Source: Catellatospora paridis
GTDB taxonomy: Bacteria > Actinomycetota > Actinomycetes > Mycobacteriales > Micromonosporaceae
Assembly (NCBI RefSeq): GCF_009720365.1
Contig: NZ_ML769322.1
Location: forward strand, 61,629 to 125,628
Length of the DNA stretch: 64,000 nt
Direction: 5' to 3'
The position numbers were made by a program, and so were the translations under genes. How positions within the stretch are numbered: the stretch's first letter is position 1; the number at the start of each line of letters is the position of its first letter. Shown in pieces: positions 14,089 through 22,622 of the stretch. The notes beneath the pieces were generated by a model. The model was not told the DNA's origin. It searched no databases and saw nothing but the letters and a program-made list of their open reading frames with translations.

Positions 14089-16104
14089 ATGAGAAAGAGC
14101 CGCATCGCCCTGCTGGCGTTCACGCTGGCAGCGGCAACCCTCACCGTCCCGACCCCGGCCACCGCCGACCCCGCCGTCTCCGTGACCGTCAACGCCCGCG
14201 CCGGGCTGGAGACGGTCGGCGACGCCGCGATCGGCGTCAACCACGCCGTCTGGGACTCGCAACTGGGCACCAACGCGGTCGCCGACCTGCTCAAGAACGC
14301 CGGGGTGCAGACCATGCGCTACCCCGGCGGGTCCTACTCGGACATCTACCACTGGAAGGACAACACCGCGCCCGGCGGCTACGTCGCCCCCGACACCGAC
14401 TTCGACCACTTCATGTCCGGCGTGCAGCGGGCCGGGGCGCAGGCCATGGTGATCGCCAACTACGGCACCGGCACGCCGCAGGAGGCGGCCGACTGGGTGC
14501 GCTACGCCAACGTCGAGAAGAACTACGGCGTGAAGTACTGGGAGATCGGCAACGAGCTCTACGGCAACGGCCACTACGGCGCGAACTGGGAGGCCGACGA
14601 CCACGCCGACAAGAGCCCGGCCGGCTACGCCACCGTCGCCAAGCGGTACGCCGAGGCGATGAAGGCCGTCGACCCCACCGTCAAGATCGGCATCGTGCTC
14701 ACCACGCCGGGCAACTGGCCCGACGGCATCGTCGGCGGCGGCGACGCCGGAACGTGGAACCAGGTCGTGCTGTCCATCGCGGGCCCGTCCGTCGACTTCG
14801 CCATCCTGCACTGGTATCCGGGCGGCTCCTCGTCGGCCGAGGCGCTGTCCAAGACCGCGCAGGTGACCGACGCGGTCTGGCTGGCCCGCCGGCAGATCGA
14901 CCGGTACGCGGGGAAGAACCTCGGCATCGCGCTCACCGAGATCAACACCGGTTACGGCCAGAACACCCAGCCCGGCGCGCTGTTCGCCGCCGATGCCTAC
15001 GCGAGCCTGCTCGCCGCGGGCGTGTTCAACATCGACTGGTGGAACGTGCACAACGGCATCGGCACCGTGTCCACGGTCGCCGGGCACACCGACTACGGCG
15101 ACTTCGGCCTGCTCTCCAGCGCCTCCTGCAACGCCGACGGCACCGTCTGCGAACCCCCGATGAACACCCCGTTCGCGCCGTATTTCGGGCTGGCCATGAC
15201 CTCGCGCTTCGTCAAGACCGGTGACCAGCTCATCCGTGCGGGCACCACTGACCCGGCGATCCGTGCGCACGCCGCCCGGCGCGCCAACGGCGATCTCGCG
15301 GTGCTGCTCGCCAACACCGACGAAGCCGCGAGCAAGCAGGTCAGCCTGAGCTACGCCGGATACTCCCCCGCCGCGACCGCCCAGGTGCACACCTTCGGCA
15401 ACGGCGACACCGCGATCACGACGGGTTCCGGCAGTGCCACCTCGGTGACGCTCGCCCCGAACTCGCTGACGACGCTGGTCCTGCGTCCGGCGGGCTCGAC
15501 AGCCCGTCCTGCGACGCCCGGCCGACCGGTCGCCTCCGCCGTCACGGCCGGCGACGTCACGCTCACCTGGCCCGCCGGGGCCGCCGGGCTCAAGTACGAG
15601 ATCCACCGGCAGCTCGGCACGATCAGCGAGCAGTGGGGCGAGACCACGGGAACCACGTTCACCGTGCACAACCTTGCGCCCGGCACCCGCTACACGGCCA
15701 ACGTCATCGCGCGGGACGGCTCCGGCCGGGTGTCCTGGGCGTCACCGCCGGTGACCTTCCAGACCGGCACGCCCACCGCCGCACCGTGCGCGGTCACCCT
15801 GACCGACGCCAGCAACTGGGGCAACGGGTACGTCGGCAGCATCGACATCACGAACACCGGCACCAACCCGGTGGACACGTGGACCCTGGCGTTCAGCTGG
15901 CCGACCGCCTGGCAGCAGCTCGGCAGCGGCTGGAACGGCACCTGGACGCAGACCGGTTCGGCGGTCACCGTGTCCAACGCCGACTTCAACAAGGTCATCG
16001 CGCCGGGCGCCACCGTGAACGTCGGCTACGTCGGCAACTACCAGGGACCGAACGTCCTCCCGCCGCTGTTCAAGCTCAACGGCAACCTCTGCACGACGCG
16101 CTGA
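14089..16104 (+). CDS. secreted clan GH-A-type glycosidase with FN3 and CBM2
   Basis: 671 residues. The signal peptide ends near residue 27 (ATA-DP). The catalytic domain (about 30-450) has MRYPGGSYSDIYHW, the acid/base candidate in YWEIGNELYG (Glu156) and a nucleophile candidate in IALTEINTGYG (Glu284), giving the two-Glu retaining pattern of GH51/44/79-like enzymes. The exact family and substrate are uncertain; an alpha-L-arabinofuranosidase or other hemicellulase is likeliest. A fibronectin III domain (about 480-560) and a C-terminal family 2 carbohydrate-binding module (about 565-671, CAVTLTDASNWGNGYVGSI, WNGTWTQTG) follow. ATG 14089 has AAAGGAGG seven bases upstream, and a CebR-like operator precedes it. 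Confidence 0.85.
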   Translation: MRKSRIALLAFTLAAATLTVPTPATADPAVSVTVNARAGLETVGDAAIGVNHAVWDSQLGTNAVADLLKNAGVQTMRYPGGSYSDIYHWKDNTAPGGYVAPDTDFDHFMSGVQRAGAQAMVIANYGTGTPQEAADWVRYANVEKNYGVKYWEIGNELYGNGHYGANWEADDHADKSPAGYATVAKRYAEAMKAVDPTVKIGIVLTTPGNWPDGIVGGGDAGTWNQVVLSIAGPSVDFAILHWYPGGSSSAEALSKTAQVTDAVWLARRQIDRYAGKNLGIALTEINTGYGQNTQPGALFAADAYASLLAAGVFNIDWWNVHNGIGTVSTVAGHTDYGDFGLLSSASCNADGTVCEPPMNTPFAPYFGLAMTSRFVKTGDQLIRAGTTDPAIRAHAARRANGDLAVLLANTDEAASKQVSLSYAGYSPAATAQVHTFGNGDTAITTGSGSATSVTLAPNSLTTLVLRPAGSTARPATPGRPVASAVTAGDVTLTWPAGAAGLKYEIHRQLGTISEQWGETTGTTFTVHNLAPGTRYTANVIARDGSGRVSWASPPVTFQTGTPTAAPCAVTLTDASNWGNGYVGSIDITNTGTNPVDTWTLAFSWPTAWQQLGSGWNGTWTQTGSAVTVSNADFNKVIAPGATVNVGYVGNYQGPNVLPPLFKLNGNLCTTR

Positions 16105-16109
16105 TCCGA

Positions 16110-16144
16110 GCCTCCGGCCGGTCCGACCTGGACCGGCCGGAGGC
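16110..16144. terminator. strong stem-loop after the glycosidase gene
   Basis: A perfect 15-bp stem (GCCTCCGGCCGGTCC / GGACCGGCCGGAGGC) with a 5-base loop, starting six bases past the stop codon. No T-run; typical of GC-rich actinobacterial terminators. Confidence 0.75.
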
Positions 16145-16189
16145 CGGCGTCTCGATCGCGTGTCGGCGGCAGCGCCTACAGTCGCCGGT

Positions 16190-16753
16190 GTGGAGATCCT
16201 GAGTTTCGAGCACCCGGACCAGTGGGAGGCCTGGCTGGCCGAGCACCACGCCAGCCCCGACGGCGCGTGGCTGAAGGTCCGCAAGAAGAACTCACGGCAG
16301 CCCGCGATCAGCGTGACCGAGGCCGCCGACGTGGCCCACTGCTACGGCTGGATCGACAGCGTCCGCAAGGCCCTCGACGCCGACCACTTCCTGCAGCGAT
16401 ACTCCCGCCGCCGGCCCAAGGGCTCGTGGTCGAAGGTCAACGTGGAGCGCGTGGAGGCGCTCATGGCACAGGGGCGGGTGCGCGCGCCGGGGTTGGCCGA
16501 GGTCGAGGCCGCCAAGGCAGACGGGCGCTGGGACGCCGCATACGTCAAGCAGAGCGACGCGACCGTCCCTGCGGACCTGGCCGCGGCGCTGGCGGCGGAT
16601 CGGGCGGCCGGGGACTTCTTCGCCCAGCTCGGCAAGACCGACCAATACCTGGTGATGCTCCCGCTGCTCAAGGCCGCGAATCCCGAGACCCGCACGGCCC
16701 GCCTCGGCAAGGCGATCGCAGACCTCGCCGCCGGCAGGCGCCCGCGTCCCTGA
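16190..16753 (+). CDS. YdeI/OmpD-associated family protein
   Basis: 187 residues, soluble. The family layout is clear: an N-terminal EHPDQWEAWLAEHH...GAWLKVRKK motif, a central AHCYGWIDSVRKALD with RYSRRRPKGSWSKVN, and a helical C-terminal YdeI half. The role is not established; Bacillus YdeI has been linked to peptide resistance. GTG at 16190 has no ribosome site, but a TACAGT box lies seven bases upstream (16177-16182), consistent with leaderless translation. GTG 16160 is the alternative start. It converges on the DUF2855 gene with a 14-base gap. Confidence 0.85.
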   Translation: MEILSFEHPDQWEAWLAEHHASPDGAWLKVRKKNSRQPAISVTEAADVAHCYGWIDSVRKALDADHFLQRYSRRRPKGSWSKVNVERVEALMAQGRVRAPGLAEVEAAKADGRWDAAYVKQSDATVPADLAAALAADRAAGDFFAQLGKTDQYLVMLPLLKAANPETRTARLGKAIADLAAGRRPRP

Positions 16754-16767
16754 GCACATGCCCCGTA

Positions 16768-17835
16768 TCAGACCGCGATGATGTGGCCGACGCGCGGCGG
16801 GGTCGTGCCGGCGAGCATGCCGAGCCAGGCTTCGCGCAGCCCGTCCGGGCCGTGGCTGACCGTGATGTCGACCCAGCGTTCGGCCACGGCGGCGAAGCGG
16901 TGCCAGGACTCGGCGAGCCGTCGGTCCAGCTCCGGGCGGCCCCAGTCGACCGTGCGTTTGCGGAGCTGGTCCGGGGCGAAGAACACCGCGGGCGCGTCGG
17001 TCGCCCGCTCCTGGTGGGTCAGGCCCACGGCGACGTCGTGGACGAGGCGGTCGCCGAGGTGGGCGCGCAGCGCGGCGCGGGTGGCCGGGTTCGCCGACAG
17101 GTCGAGGTATGCCGTCGGGGCGGTCGGGTCGAGTTCGCCGATCCCGTCGTACGGCAGCACGGCGTCGTAGCAGCCCAGCTCACGGGTGAACGCCACGTTG
17201 CCCGGCGAGGTGAGGCCGATCAGGCGCGGGCCCTTGCCCTGCAGCTCGAACGCGGCGGCGTACGCCGTCTTGCTCGACGCCGACGACAGCACCAGTGTGC
17301 CGGCCCCGTGGAAGCCGTTGTCCTGCAACCGGTCGGCGAGCATCGCCGAGGTCACGAACAGCGGCCGGAACAGGATCAGCAGGTCCTCCTGGTCCGCGTC
17401 GTACGCCGGGTCGCCGGTGGTCGCCGCGTACGCGTTGTAGGGCGACGGCAACTGTGCCCGGTGCGGGCTGGTGTCGCGGAAGCCGCGCTCGTCGACCCGG
17501 CCGGGTCGCACGACGAGGTGACCGGCGGGCGGCAGGTAGCCGTAGACCCGCTGCCCGACGGGGACCCCGTCCGCGCGCGACGCCACGACCTCGCTGAACC
17601 CCCACAGCGGCCCCAGGCCCCACCGCTCGTCGAGACCCGCGGCGGCGGCCGGGAAGAAGTCCCAGTAGCGGTACGCGTCGCCGAGTACGGCGTAGGTCAC
17701 GTTGTTCGCGGTCATGCCGACCCGGTCCACCCGCAGCAGGGCTTCGCCGTCGGCGGGCTCCGGCGCCGGGTGCCGCACCAGGTTCGTGCGGGACAGGTCG
17801 TCACGTGCGATGGCGTGGGTCCACGATTCCGTCAC
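16768..17835 (-). CDS. DUF2855 family protein (MDR-like fold)
   Basis: 355 residues. It resembles DUF2855: an N-terminal barrel-like part (VGMTANNVTYAVLGDAYRYWDFFPA), the family-characteristic WGLGPLWGFSEV and YGYLPPAGHLVV, and a central SSASSKTAYAAAFEL stretch followed by PRLIGLTSPGN that resembles the nucleotide-binding half of medium-chain dehydrogenases. The reaction is unknown. GTG 17835 starts the conserved part. TACCGT six bases upstream (17847-17842 on the minus strand) suggests a leaderless transcript. Divergent from the GNAT gene, 101 bases apart. Confidence 0.85.
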   Translation of the reverse strand: MTESWTHAIARDDLSRTNLVRHPAPEPADGEALLRVDRVGMTANNVTYAVLGDAYRYWDFFPAAAAGLDERWGLGPLWGFSEVVASRADGVPVGQRVYGYLPPAGHLVVRPGRVDERGFRDTSPHRAQLPSPYNAYAATTGDPAYDADQEDLLILFRPLFVTSAMLADRLQDNGFHGAGTLVLSSASSKTAYAAAFELQGKGPRLIGLTSPGNVAFTRELGCYDAVLPYDGIGELDPTAPTAYLDLSANPATRAALRAHLGDRLVHDVAVGLTHQERATDAPAVFFAPDQLRKRTVDWGRPELDRRLAESWHRFAAVAERWVDITVSHGPDGLREAWLGMLAGTTPPRVGHIIAV

Positions 17836-17936
17836 GGCGTCACGGTAACCGATCCGTCGCGATTTCTGCACCCTCGGTGCATGAATATGGCGAAAGCAAC
17901 TCGACCACCGCACCGGATCATCCTTAATCTGTGCTG

Positions 17937-18440
17937 GTGATCCGTTCTGCAGGTGTCGAGGATGCCGCCCCCATCGGCCGGATCAAGGTCCGCTCCTGGA
18001 ACTCGGCGTATGCGGAGTTCATGCCCGCATCGCTGCTCGGCGCGCTCGACCCGGGCCGGGAAGCCGCGGACTGGGCCGCATACGTGACCGCCGTGCCGGA
18101 CGGACACCGGTTGTGGGTGGCCGATGTGGACGGTTCCGTCGTCGGCTTCTGCCGCACGGGCCCGGCCGTCGACGATCCGGACCTCGGCCCGCACGCCGGT
18201 GAGGTGTACGGGCTGTACGTCGAACCCGACCACCTGGGCGCGGGGTTCGGCAGGCAGCTGTTCAGCCATGCCGTAGCCGATCTGCGGGCCCGGGGCCACC
18301 GGCCCGTCTGCGTGTACGCGTATCAGCCGAACGTCGGCGCGATCCGCTTCTACCAGCGCGCCGGCTTCGCCCTCGACGGCGTTACCCGCCTGGACGACGC
18401 GATCGGGGTGGTCGAGCTGCGGCTGGTCGACGGACGCTGA
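17937..18440 (+). CDS. GNAT acetyltransferase
   Basis: 167 residues from GTG 17937. Typical GNAT features: an N-terminal IRSAGVEDAAPIGRIKVRSW, beta4 GEVYGLYVEPDHLGAGFGRQLF with the acetyl-CoA loop (HLGAGFG), and NVGAIRFYQRAGFALDG near the end. The substrate is unknown; the family includes small-molecule and protein N-acetyltransferases. TAATCT at 17925-17930 lies six bases before GTG 17937, fitting a leaderless start; GTG 17931 would place the start directly on the box. Its stop is six bases from the convergent lacI-type gene. Confidence 0.85.
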   Translation: MIRSAGVEDAAPIGRIKVRSWNSAYAEFMPASLLGALDPGREAADWAAYVTAVPDGHRLWVADVDGSVVGFCRTGPAVDDPDLGPHAGEVYGLYVEPDHLGAGFGRQLFSHAVADLRARGHRPVCVYAYQPNVGAIRFYQRAGFALDGVTRLDDAIGVVELRLVDGR

Positions 18441-18446
18441 GCGCCT

Positions 18447-19475
18447 TCAGCGCGCGGGCGGTGGACCGCTGCTGGCCCGCACGACCAGCGACGGCGGCAC
18501 CCGCGGGTGGCGCGGCACGCCCAGCGGCCGGTCGACGCCGAGCAGTTCCAGCAGCGCCGCCAGGCAGCGCCGGCCGACCTCGTCGAAGTCCTGCCGCACC
18601 GTGGTCAGCGGCGGCGACAGGTAGGCGGCCTCGGGGATGTCGTCGAACCCGACGACGCTCACGTCCTCCGGCACCCGCACGCCGCGCTCGTGCAGCGCCC
18701 GCAGCATGCCCAGCGCCTGCTGGTCGTTGGCGCAGAACACCGCGGTCACGTCGCCGCGCTCGGCCAGTTCACGGCCTGCCTCGTAACCCGACCGCGGGCT
18801 CCAGTCACCGGCGAGCACCGGCGGAACGCGCCGACCCGCCGCCTCCAGGCTCGCCCGCCAGCCATCGACCCGGTCCCGGGCCTCCAGCCAGTCCTTGGGC
18901 CCGGCCAGGTGCCACACCGTCTCGTGCCCCAGCTCCAGCAGGTGCTCGACGGCCAGTCGCGCGCCCGCGACCTGGTCGACGGAGATGGTCGGCAGGTCGC
19001 CGGCCATGTCCGACTCGACCACGACCGCCGGCACACCGGCCGGCAGGCTGCCCGCCGCCGCGGCGGCCGTCAGCAGCGGCGCGATGATCACCACGCCGGC
19101 CACGGACTGCTCGGCCAGCCGGTTCACCGCCTCGACCACGCCGCTGCGGTCGAGCCGCTCCAGGGCCACGATGCTGATGCCGTATCCGGCATGCCGGGCC
19201 GCCCGCTCGATCCCGAGCAGGGTGGCGGCGGGGCCGTGCAGGATGGTGTCGAAGCTGACCACGCCGATGACCCGCGAGCGCCGCCCGGCCAGCCCGCGGG
19301 CCAGCGCGTTCGGGCGGTAGTTGAGCTGCTGCACCGCGCGCAGCACCCGCTCGCGGGTCTCGTCGCGCACGCTCGGGTGATCGTTCAGCACCCGGGACAC
19401 GGTCTGGTGGGACACGCCGGCAAGACGCGCGACATCCTTGATCACCGCTGCCCGGGCGGCCGGCTGCTGACTCAT
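18447..19475 (-). CDS. LacI family regulator, paralogue 1
   Basis: 342 residues. Residues 13-60 are a LacI helix-turn-helix and hinge (VIKDVARLAGVSHQTVSRVLN, YRPNALARGLAGRRS). The rest is a periplasmic-binding-like sugar sensor (VIGVVSFDT, DQVAGARLAVEHLLELGHE, FCANDQQALGMLRAL, VVGFDDIPEAAYLSPPLTTV). ATG 19475 has AGGGGG upstream. It is divergent from the GH127 gene, and a palindrome (19591-19604) lies in the shared region. A second LacI gene at 22623-23639 is about 87% identical by eye with an almost identical recognition helix. Both are best placed as L-arabinose or arabinoside-responsive repressors. Confidence 0.9.
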   Translation of the reverse strand: MSQQPAARAAVIKDVARLAGVSHQTVSRVLNDHPSVRDETRERVLRAVQQLNYRPNALARGLAGRRSRVIGVVSFDTILHGPAATLLGIERAARHAGYGISIVALERLDRSGVVEAVNRLAEQSVAGVVIIAPLLTAAAAAGSLPAGVPAVVVESDMAGDLPTISVDQVAGARLAVEHLLELGHETVWHLAGPKDWLEARDRVDGWRASLEAAGRRVPPVLAGDWSPRSGYEAGRELAERGDVTAVFCANDQQALGMLRALHERGVRVPEDVSVVGFDDIPEAAYLSPPLTTVRQDFDEVGRRCLAALLELLGVDRPLGVPRHPRVPPSLVVRASSGPPPAR

Positions 19476-19577
19476 GGTGACCCCCTGTCGGCGCATCGTA
19501 CCCCACCCACGATCTTCGGATTTCAGCCTCGAACCCCGCGCCCACCAGCAACCCGACGGAAACATTTTCGGAACGTC

Positions 19578-19606
19578 TTGACGCCCCGATTGTTATCGGT
19601 CACATT
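19578..19606 (+). promoter_or_regulatory. promoter and LacI-type operator upstream of the GH127 gene
   Basis: TTGACG (19578-19583), a 17-base spacer and a weak CACATT form a promoter-like pair. TGTTATCGGTCACA (19591-19604) overlaps the -10. It differs from the araB operator TGTTAGCGCTCACA (32607-32620) at two of 14 positions. The remaining leader to 19750 (about 145 bases) shows only AAGGAGCTCCT before the start codon. Confidence 0.7.
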
Positions 19607-19750
19607 CATGGGGCGGGATCGAGGGCGCACGATGTAAACACGTCAACCTGCGCCGTAGTGGGCAGTTCTGCTGTCCCGCCAACGCGTCGCAGAGACGTCG
19701 TGTGATCGGTAACGCCACCTTGATCCCACCCCACCCTTCAAGGAGCTCCT

Positions 19751-22495
19751 ATGTGGTCACCGTCCCTCAGCCGCCGTCGCCTGTTGCAGGCCGCCGGCGT
19801 CGCCACCGCGGCCACGGCCGCACCCGCCCTCGCCGCCACCGCAGCCGCCGCCGCGGCGCTCCCCCCGGCCCGCGCCGACATCGGGGTGTCGGCGTACGCC
19901 TTCGACCTCTCGCAGGTGCGCCTCACCACCGGCCGCTGGCTGGACAACCAGAACCGCACCCTGAGTTACCTGCGTGACGTCAACGTCGACCGGCTGCTCT
20001 ACGTGTTCCGCGCCAACCACCGCCTGTCCACCAACGGGGCCGCGGCCACCGGTGGCTGGGAGGCCCCCACGTTCCCGTTCCGCAGCCACAGCCAGGGCCA
20101 CTTCCTCACCGCGTGGGCGCAGGCCTGGGCCGTGCTCGGCGACACCACGTGCCGCGACAAGGCCAACCAGCTGGTCACCGCGCTGGCCGCGTGCCAGGCC
20201 AACAACGCCACGGCCGGGTTCACCGCCGGCTACCTGTCCGGCTTCCCCGAGTCCGACTTCACCGCCCTGGAAGCCCGCACCCTGAGCAACGGCAACGTGC
20301 CCTACTACGCCGTGCACAAGACCCTGGCCGGGTTGCTGGACGTGTGGCGGCTGATCGGCAGCACCCAGGCCCGCGACGTGCTGCTGAGCCTGGCCGGCTG
20401 GGTCGACTGGCGCACCGGCCGGCTCAGCAGCTCACAGATGCAGGCCATGCTGGGCACCGAGTTCGGCGGCATGAACGCCGTGCTGACCGACCTCTACCAG
20501 CAGACCGGCGACACCCGCTGGCTGACCGCTGCACAGCGCTTCGACCACGCCACGGTTTTCAACCCCCTGGCTTCGAACCAGGACCAGCTCAGCGGCCTGC
20601 ACGCCAACACCCAGGTGCCCAAGTGGATCGGCGCGGCCCGCGAGTACAAGGCGACCGGCACCACCCGCTACCGCGACATCGCGGGCAACGCGTGGAACAT
20701 CTGCGTCAACGCGCACACGTACGCCATCGGCGGCAACAGCCAGGCCGAGCACTTCCGCGCCCCCAACGCCATCGCCGCGTACCTCAACACCGACACGGCC
20801 GAGGCCTGCAACACGTACAACATGCTCAAGCTGACCCGCGAGCTGTGGCTGCTCAACCCCGACAACGCCGCGTACTTCGACTTCTACGAGCGCGCGCTGC
20901 TCAACCACCTCATCGGCCAGCAGAACCCGGCCGACGGCCACGGGCACTTCACGTACTTCACCCCGCTCAACCCCGGCGGCCGCCGCGGCGTCGGCCCGGC
21001 CTGGGGCGGCGGCACCTGGAGCACCGACTACACCACCTTCTGGTGCTGCCAGGGCACGGGCATCGAGACCAACACGAAGCTGGCCGACTCGATCTACTTC
21101 TACAACGGCACCACGCTCACCGTGAACCTGTACACGCCGTCGGTGCTGACCTGGACCTCCCGCGGGATCACGGTCACCCAGACCACCACGTACCCGGTAA
21201 GCGACACCACGACCCTCACGGTGACCGGCAGCGTGAGCGGATCGTGGTCGATGCGGCTGCGCATCCCCTCCTGGACCACCGGGGCCACCGTCAGCGTCAA
21301 CGGCGCCGTCCAGAGCATCACCACGACGCCGGGCACGTACGCCACCCTGAGCCGGTCCTGGGCCTCTGGCGACGTCGTGACCGTCAAGCTGCCCATGCGG
21401 GTGGTCATGAAAGCGGCCAACGACAACGCCAACGTCTCCGCGGTCACCTACGGCCCGGTCGTGCTCGCCGGCAACTACGGCAGCACCTCGCTGTCCGCGC
21501 TGCCCAGCCTCACGACGAGCACGGTGACCCGCAGCAACACCAGCTCGCTGGCGTTCACCGCCACCGCCAACGGCGCGACGGTCAACCTCGCCCCGTTCTA
21601 CGACGCGCACGGCTACAACTACACGGTCTACTGGAACGCCTCCGGGCAGGGCGGCACCACCGCCGGCGCCGTGTTCCGGCTGGCCAACGCGGCCAGCGCG
21701 CTGGTCCTCGGCGTGCAGAACATGTCCACCGCCGACGGCGGGCTCGCCGTGCAGTGGACCGACAGCGGCACCGCCGACCACAACTGGGAGCTGATCGTCG
21801 ACGGCTCGGCGCTGCGGCTGCGCAACGCCAACAGCGGCAAGGTGCTCGGCGTGGAGAACATGTCCACCGCCGACAACGCCCGCGCGATGCAGTGGGCCGA
21901 CAACGGCACCGCCGACCACCGCTGGACGGTCGTCGACAACGGCGACGGCTCCCACAAGCTGCGCAACGTGCACACCGGCAAGCTGCTGGCGATCCTCAGC
22001 GGCTCCACCGCCAACGGCGCGCAGGCCGTGCAGGACCCCGACAACGGCAGCGCCGACAATCTCTGGCGCTTCGTGCCCGAGGGCGCGCGCCGCATCCAGA
22101 ACCTCGCCTCCGGCCTGGTCCTCGGCGTGCAGAACATGTCCACCGCCGACGGCGGCCTGGTGCTGCAGTGGGGCGACACCGGCACCGCCGACCACCTCTG
22201 GACCGCGGTCGTCGACACCGGCGGCTACCTGCGGTTGCGCAACGGCAACAGCGCCAAGGTGCTCGGCGTGGAGAACATGTCCACCGCAAGCGGAGCCCGG
22301 GTCATGCAGTGGGCCGACAACGGCACCGCCGACCACCGCTGGCGCCTGCGCCACGCCTCGAACGGCTGCTTCCGCATCCAATGCGCCGGCGGCGGCAAGG
22401 TCCTGGCCGTCACCGGCGCCTCGACGGCCCAAGGCGCCCAGATCGTCACCGCCGACGACGGCACCGCCGCCGACCGCCTCTGGCGGTTCCTCTGA
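19751..22495 (+). CDS. secreted GH127 beta-L-arabinofuranosidase with ricin-type lectin domains
   Basis: 914 residues. A twin-arginine-type signal (SRRRLLQAAG) ends near residue 43. Residues about 48-640 form the GH127 domain. GGNSQAEHF supplies the likely acid/base Glu333. The Zn/thiolate set known from HypBA1 is represented by Glu351 and Cys353 (TAEACNTYNM) and Cys432-Cys433 (TFWCCQGTG). These enzymes remove beta-L-arabinofuranose, for example from hydroxyproline-linked plant arabinosides. Residues about 640-914 hold ricin-B-like repeats with recurring VLGV(Q/E)NMSTA and ADHxW units, probably sugar-binding. ATG 19751 has AAGGAG upstream. It is flanked by two LacI paralogues and next to the arabinose operon. 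Confidence 0.9.
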   Translation: MWSPSLSRRRLLQAAGVATAATAAPALAATAAAAAALPPARADIGVSAYAFDLSQVRLTTGRWLDNQNRTLSYLRDVNVDRLLYVFRANHRLSTNGAAATGGWEAPTFPFRSHSQGHFLTAWAQAWAVLGDTTCRDKANQLVTALAACQANNATAGFTAGYLSGFPESDFTALEARTLSNGNVPYYAVHKTLAGLLDVWRLIGSTQARDVLLSLAGWVDWRTGRLSSSQMQAMLGTEFGGMNAVLTDLYQQTGDTRWLTAAQRFDHATVFNPLASNQDQLSGLHANTQVPKWIGAAREYKATGTTRYRDIAGNAWNICVNAHTYAIGGNSQAEHFRAPNAIAAYLNTDTAEACNTYNMLKLTRELWLLNPDNAAYFDFYERALLNHLIGQQNPADGHGHFTYFTPLNPGGRRGVGPAWGGGTWSTDYTTFWCCQGTGIETNTKLADSIYFYNGTTLTVNLYTPSVLTWTSRGITVTQTTTYPVSDTTTLTVTGSVSGSWSMRLRIPSWTTGATVSVNGAVQSITTTPGTYATLSRSWASGDVVTVKLPMRVVMKAANDNANVSAVTYGPVVLAGNYGSTSLSALPSLTTSTVTRSNTSSLAFTATANGATVNLAPFYDAHGYNYTVYWNASGQGGTTAGAVFRLANAASALVLGVQNMSTADGGLAVQWTDSGTADHNWELIVDGSALRLRNANSGKVLGVENMSTADNARAMQWADNGTADHRWTVVDNGDGSHKLRNVHTGKLLAILSGSTANGAQAVQDPDNGSADNLWRFVPEGARRIQNLASGLVLGVQNMSTADGGLVLQWGDTGTADHLWTAVVDTGGYLRLRNGNSAKVLGVENMSTASGARVMQWADNGTADHRWRLRHASNGCFRIQCAGGGKVLAVTGASTAQGAQIVTADDGTAADRLWRFL

Positions 22496-22506
22496 GCCGA
22501 TCCCGC

Positions 22507-22577
22507 CGCAAGATCGCTATTTCAGGTCAAGACCTCGGGGAGCACCGCAGATCTTGACCCGAAACAGCGATCTTGCG
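22507..22577. repeat. long imperfect inverted repeat in a convergent intergenic region
   Basis: Two 26-base arms (22507-22532 and 22552-22577) match at 24 positions and enclose a 19-base loop. It lies between the convergent GH127 and LacI genes and could serve as a shared terminator. The arm core GCTGTTTCGGG also occurs in the palindromic element at 40761-40832, so it may be a diverged member of the same repeat family. Confidence 0.7.
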
Positions 22578-22622
22578 CAGGTCGGCCGCGGGCGGGCCGG
22601 TGGCCTAACTGGGGCGGGCGGG

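Noticed and set aside
14062-15669. 535-codon minus-strand frame opposite the secreted glycosidase
   Set aside because: Antisense shadow; composition is Val/Gly/Arg-rich without motifs, and the plus frame has a signal peptide, catalytic motifs and CBM2.
20113-22557. 814-codon open frame on the plus strand inside the GH127 gene
   Set aside because: It is a shadow frame of very GC-rich coding DNA, rich in Arg/His/Pro, with no domain; the overlapping frame is an unmistakable GH127 enzyme.
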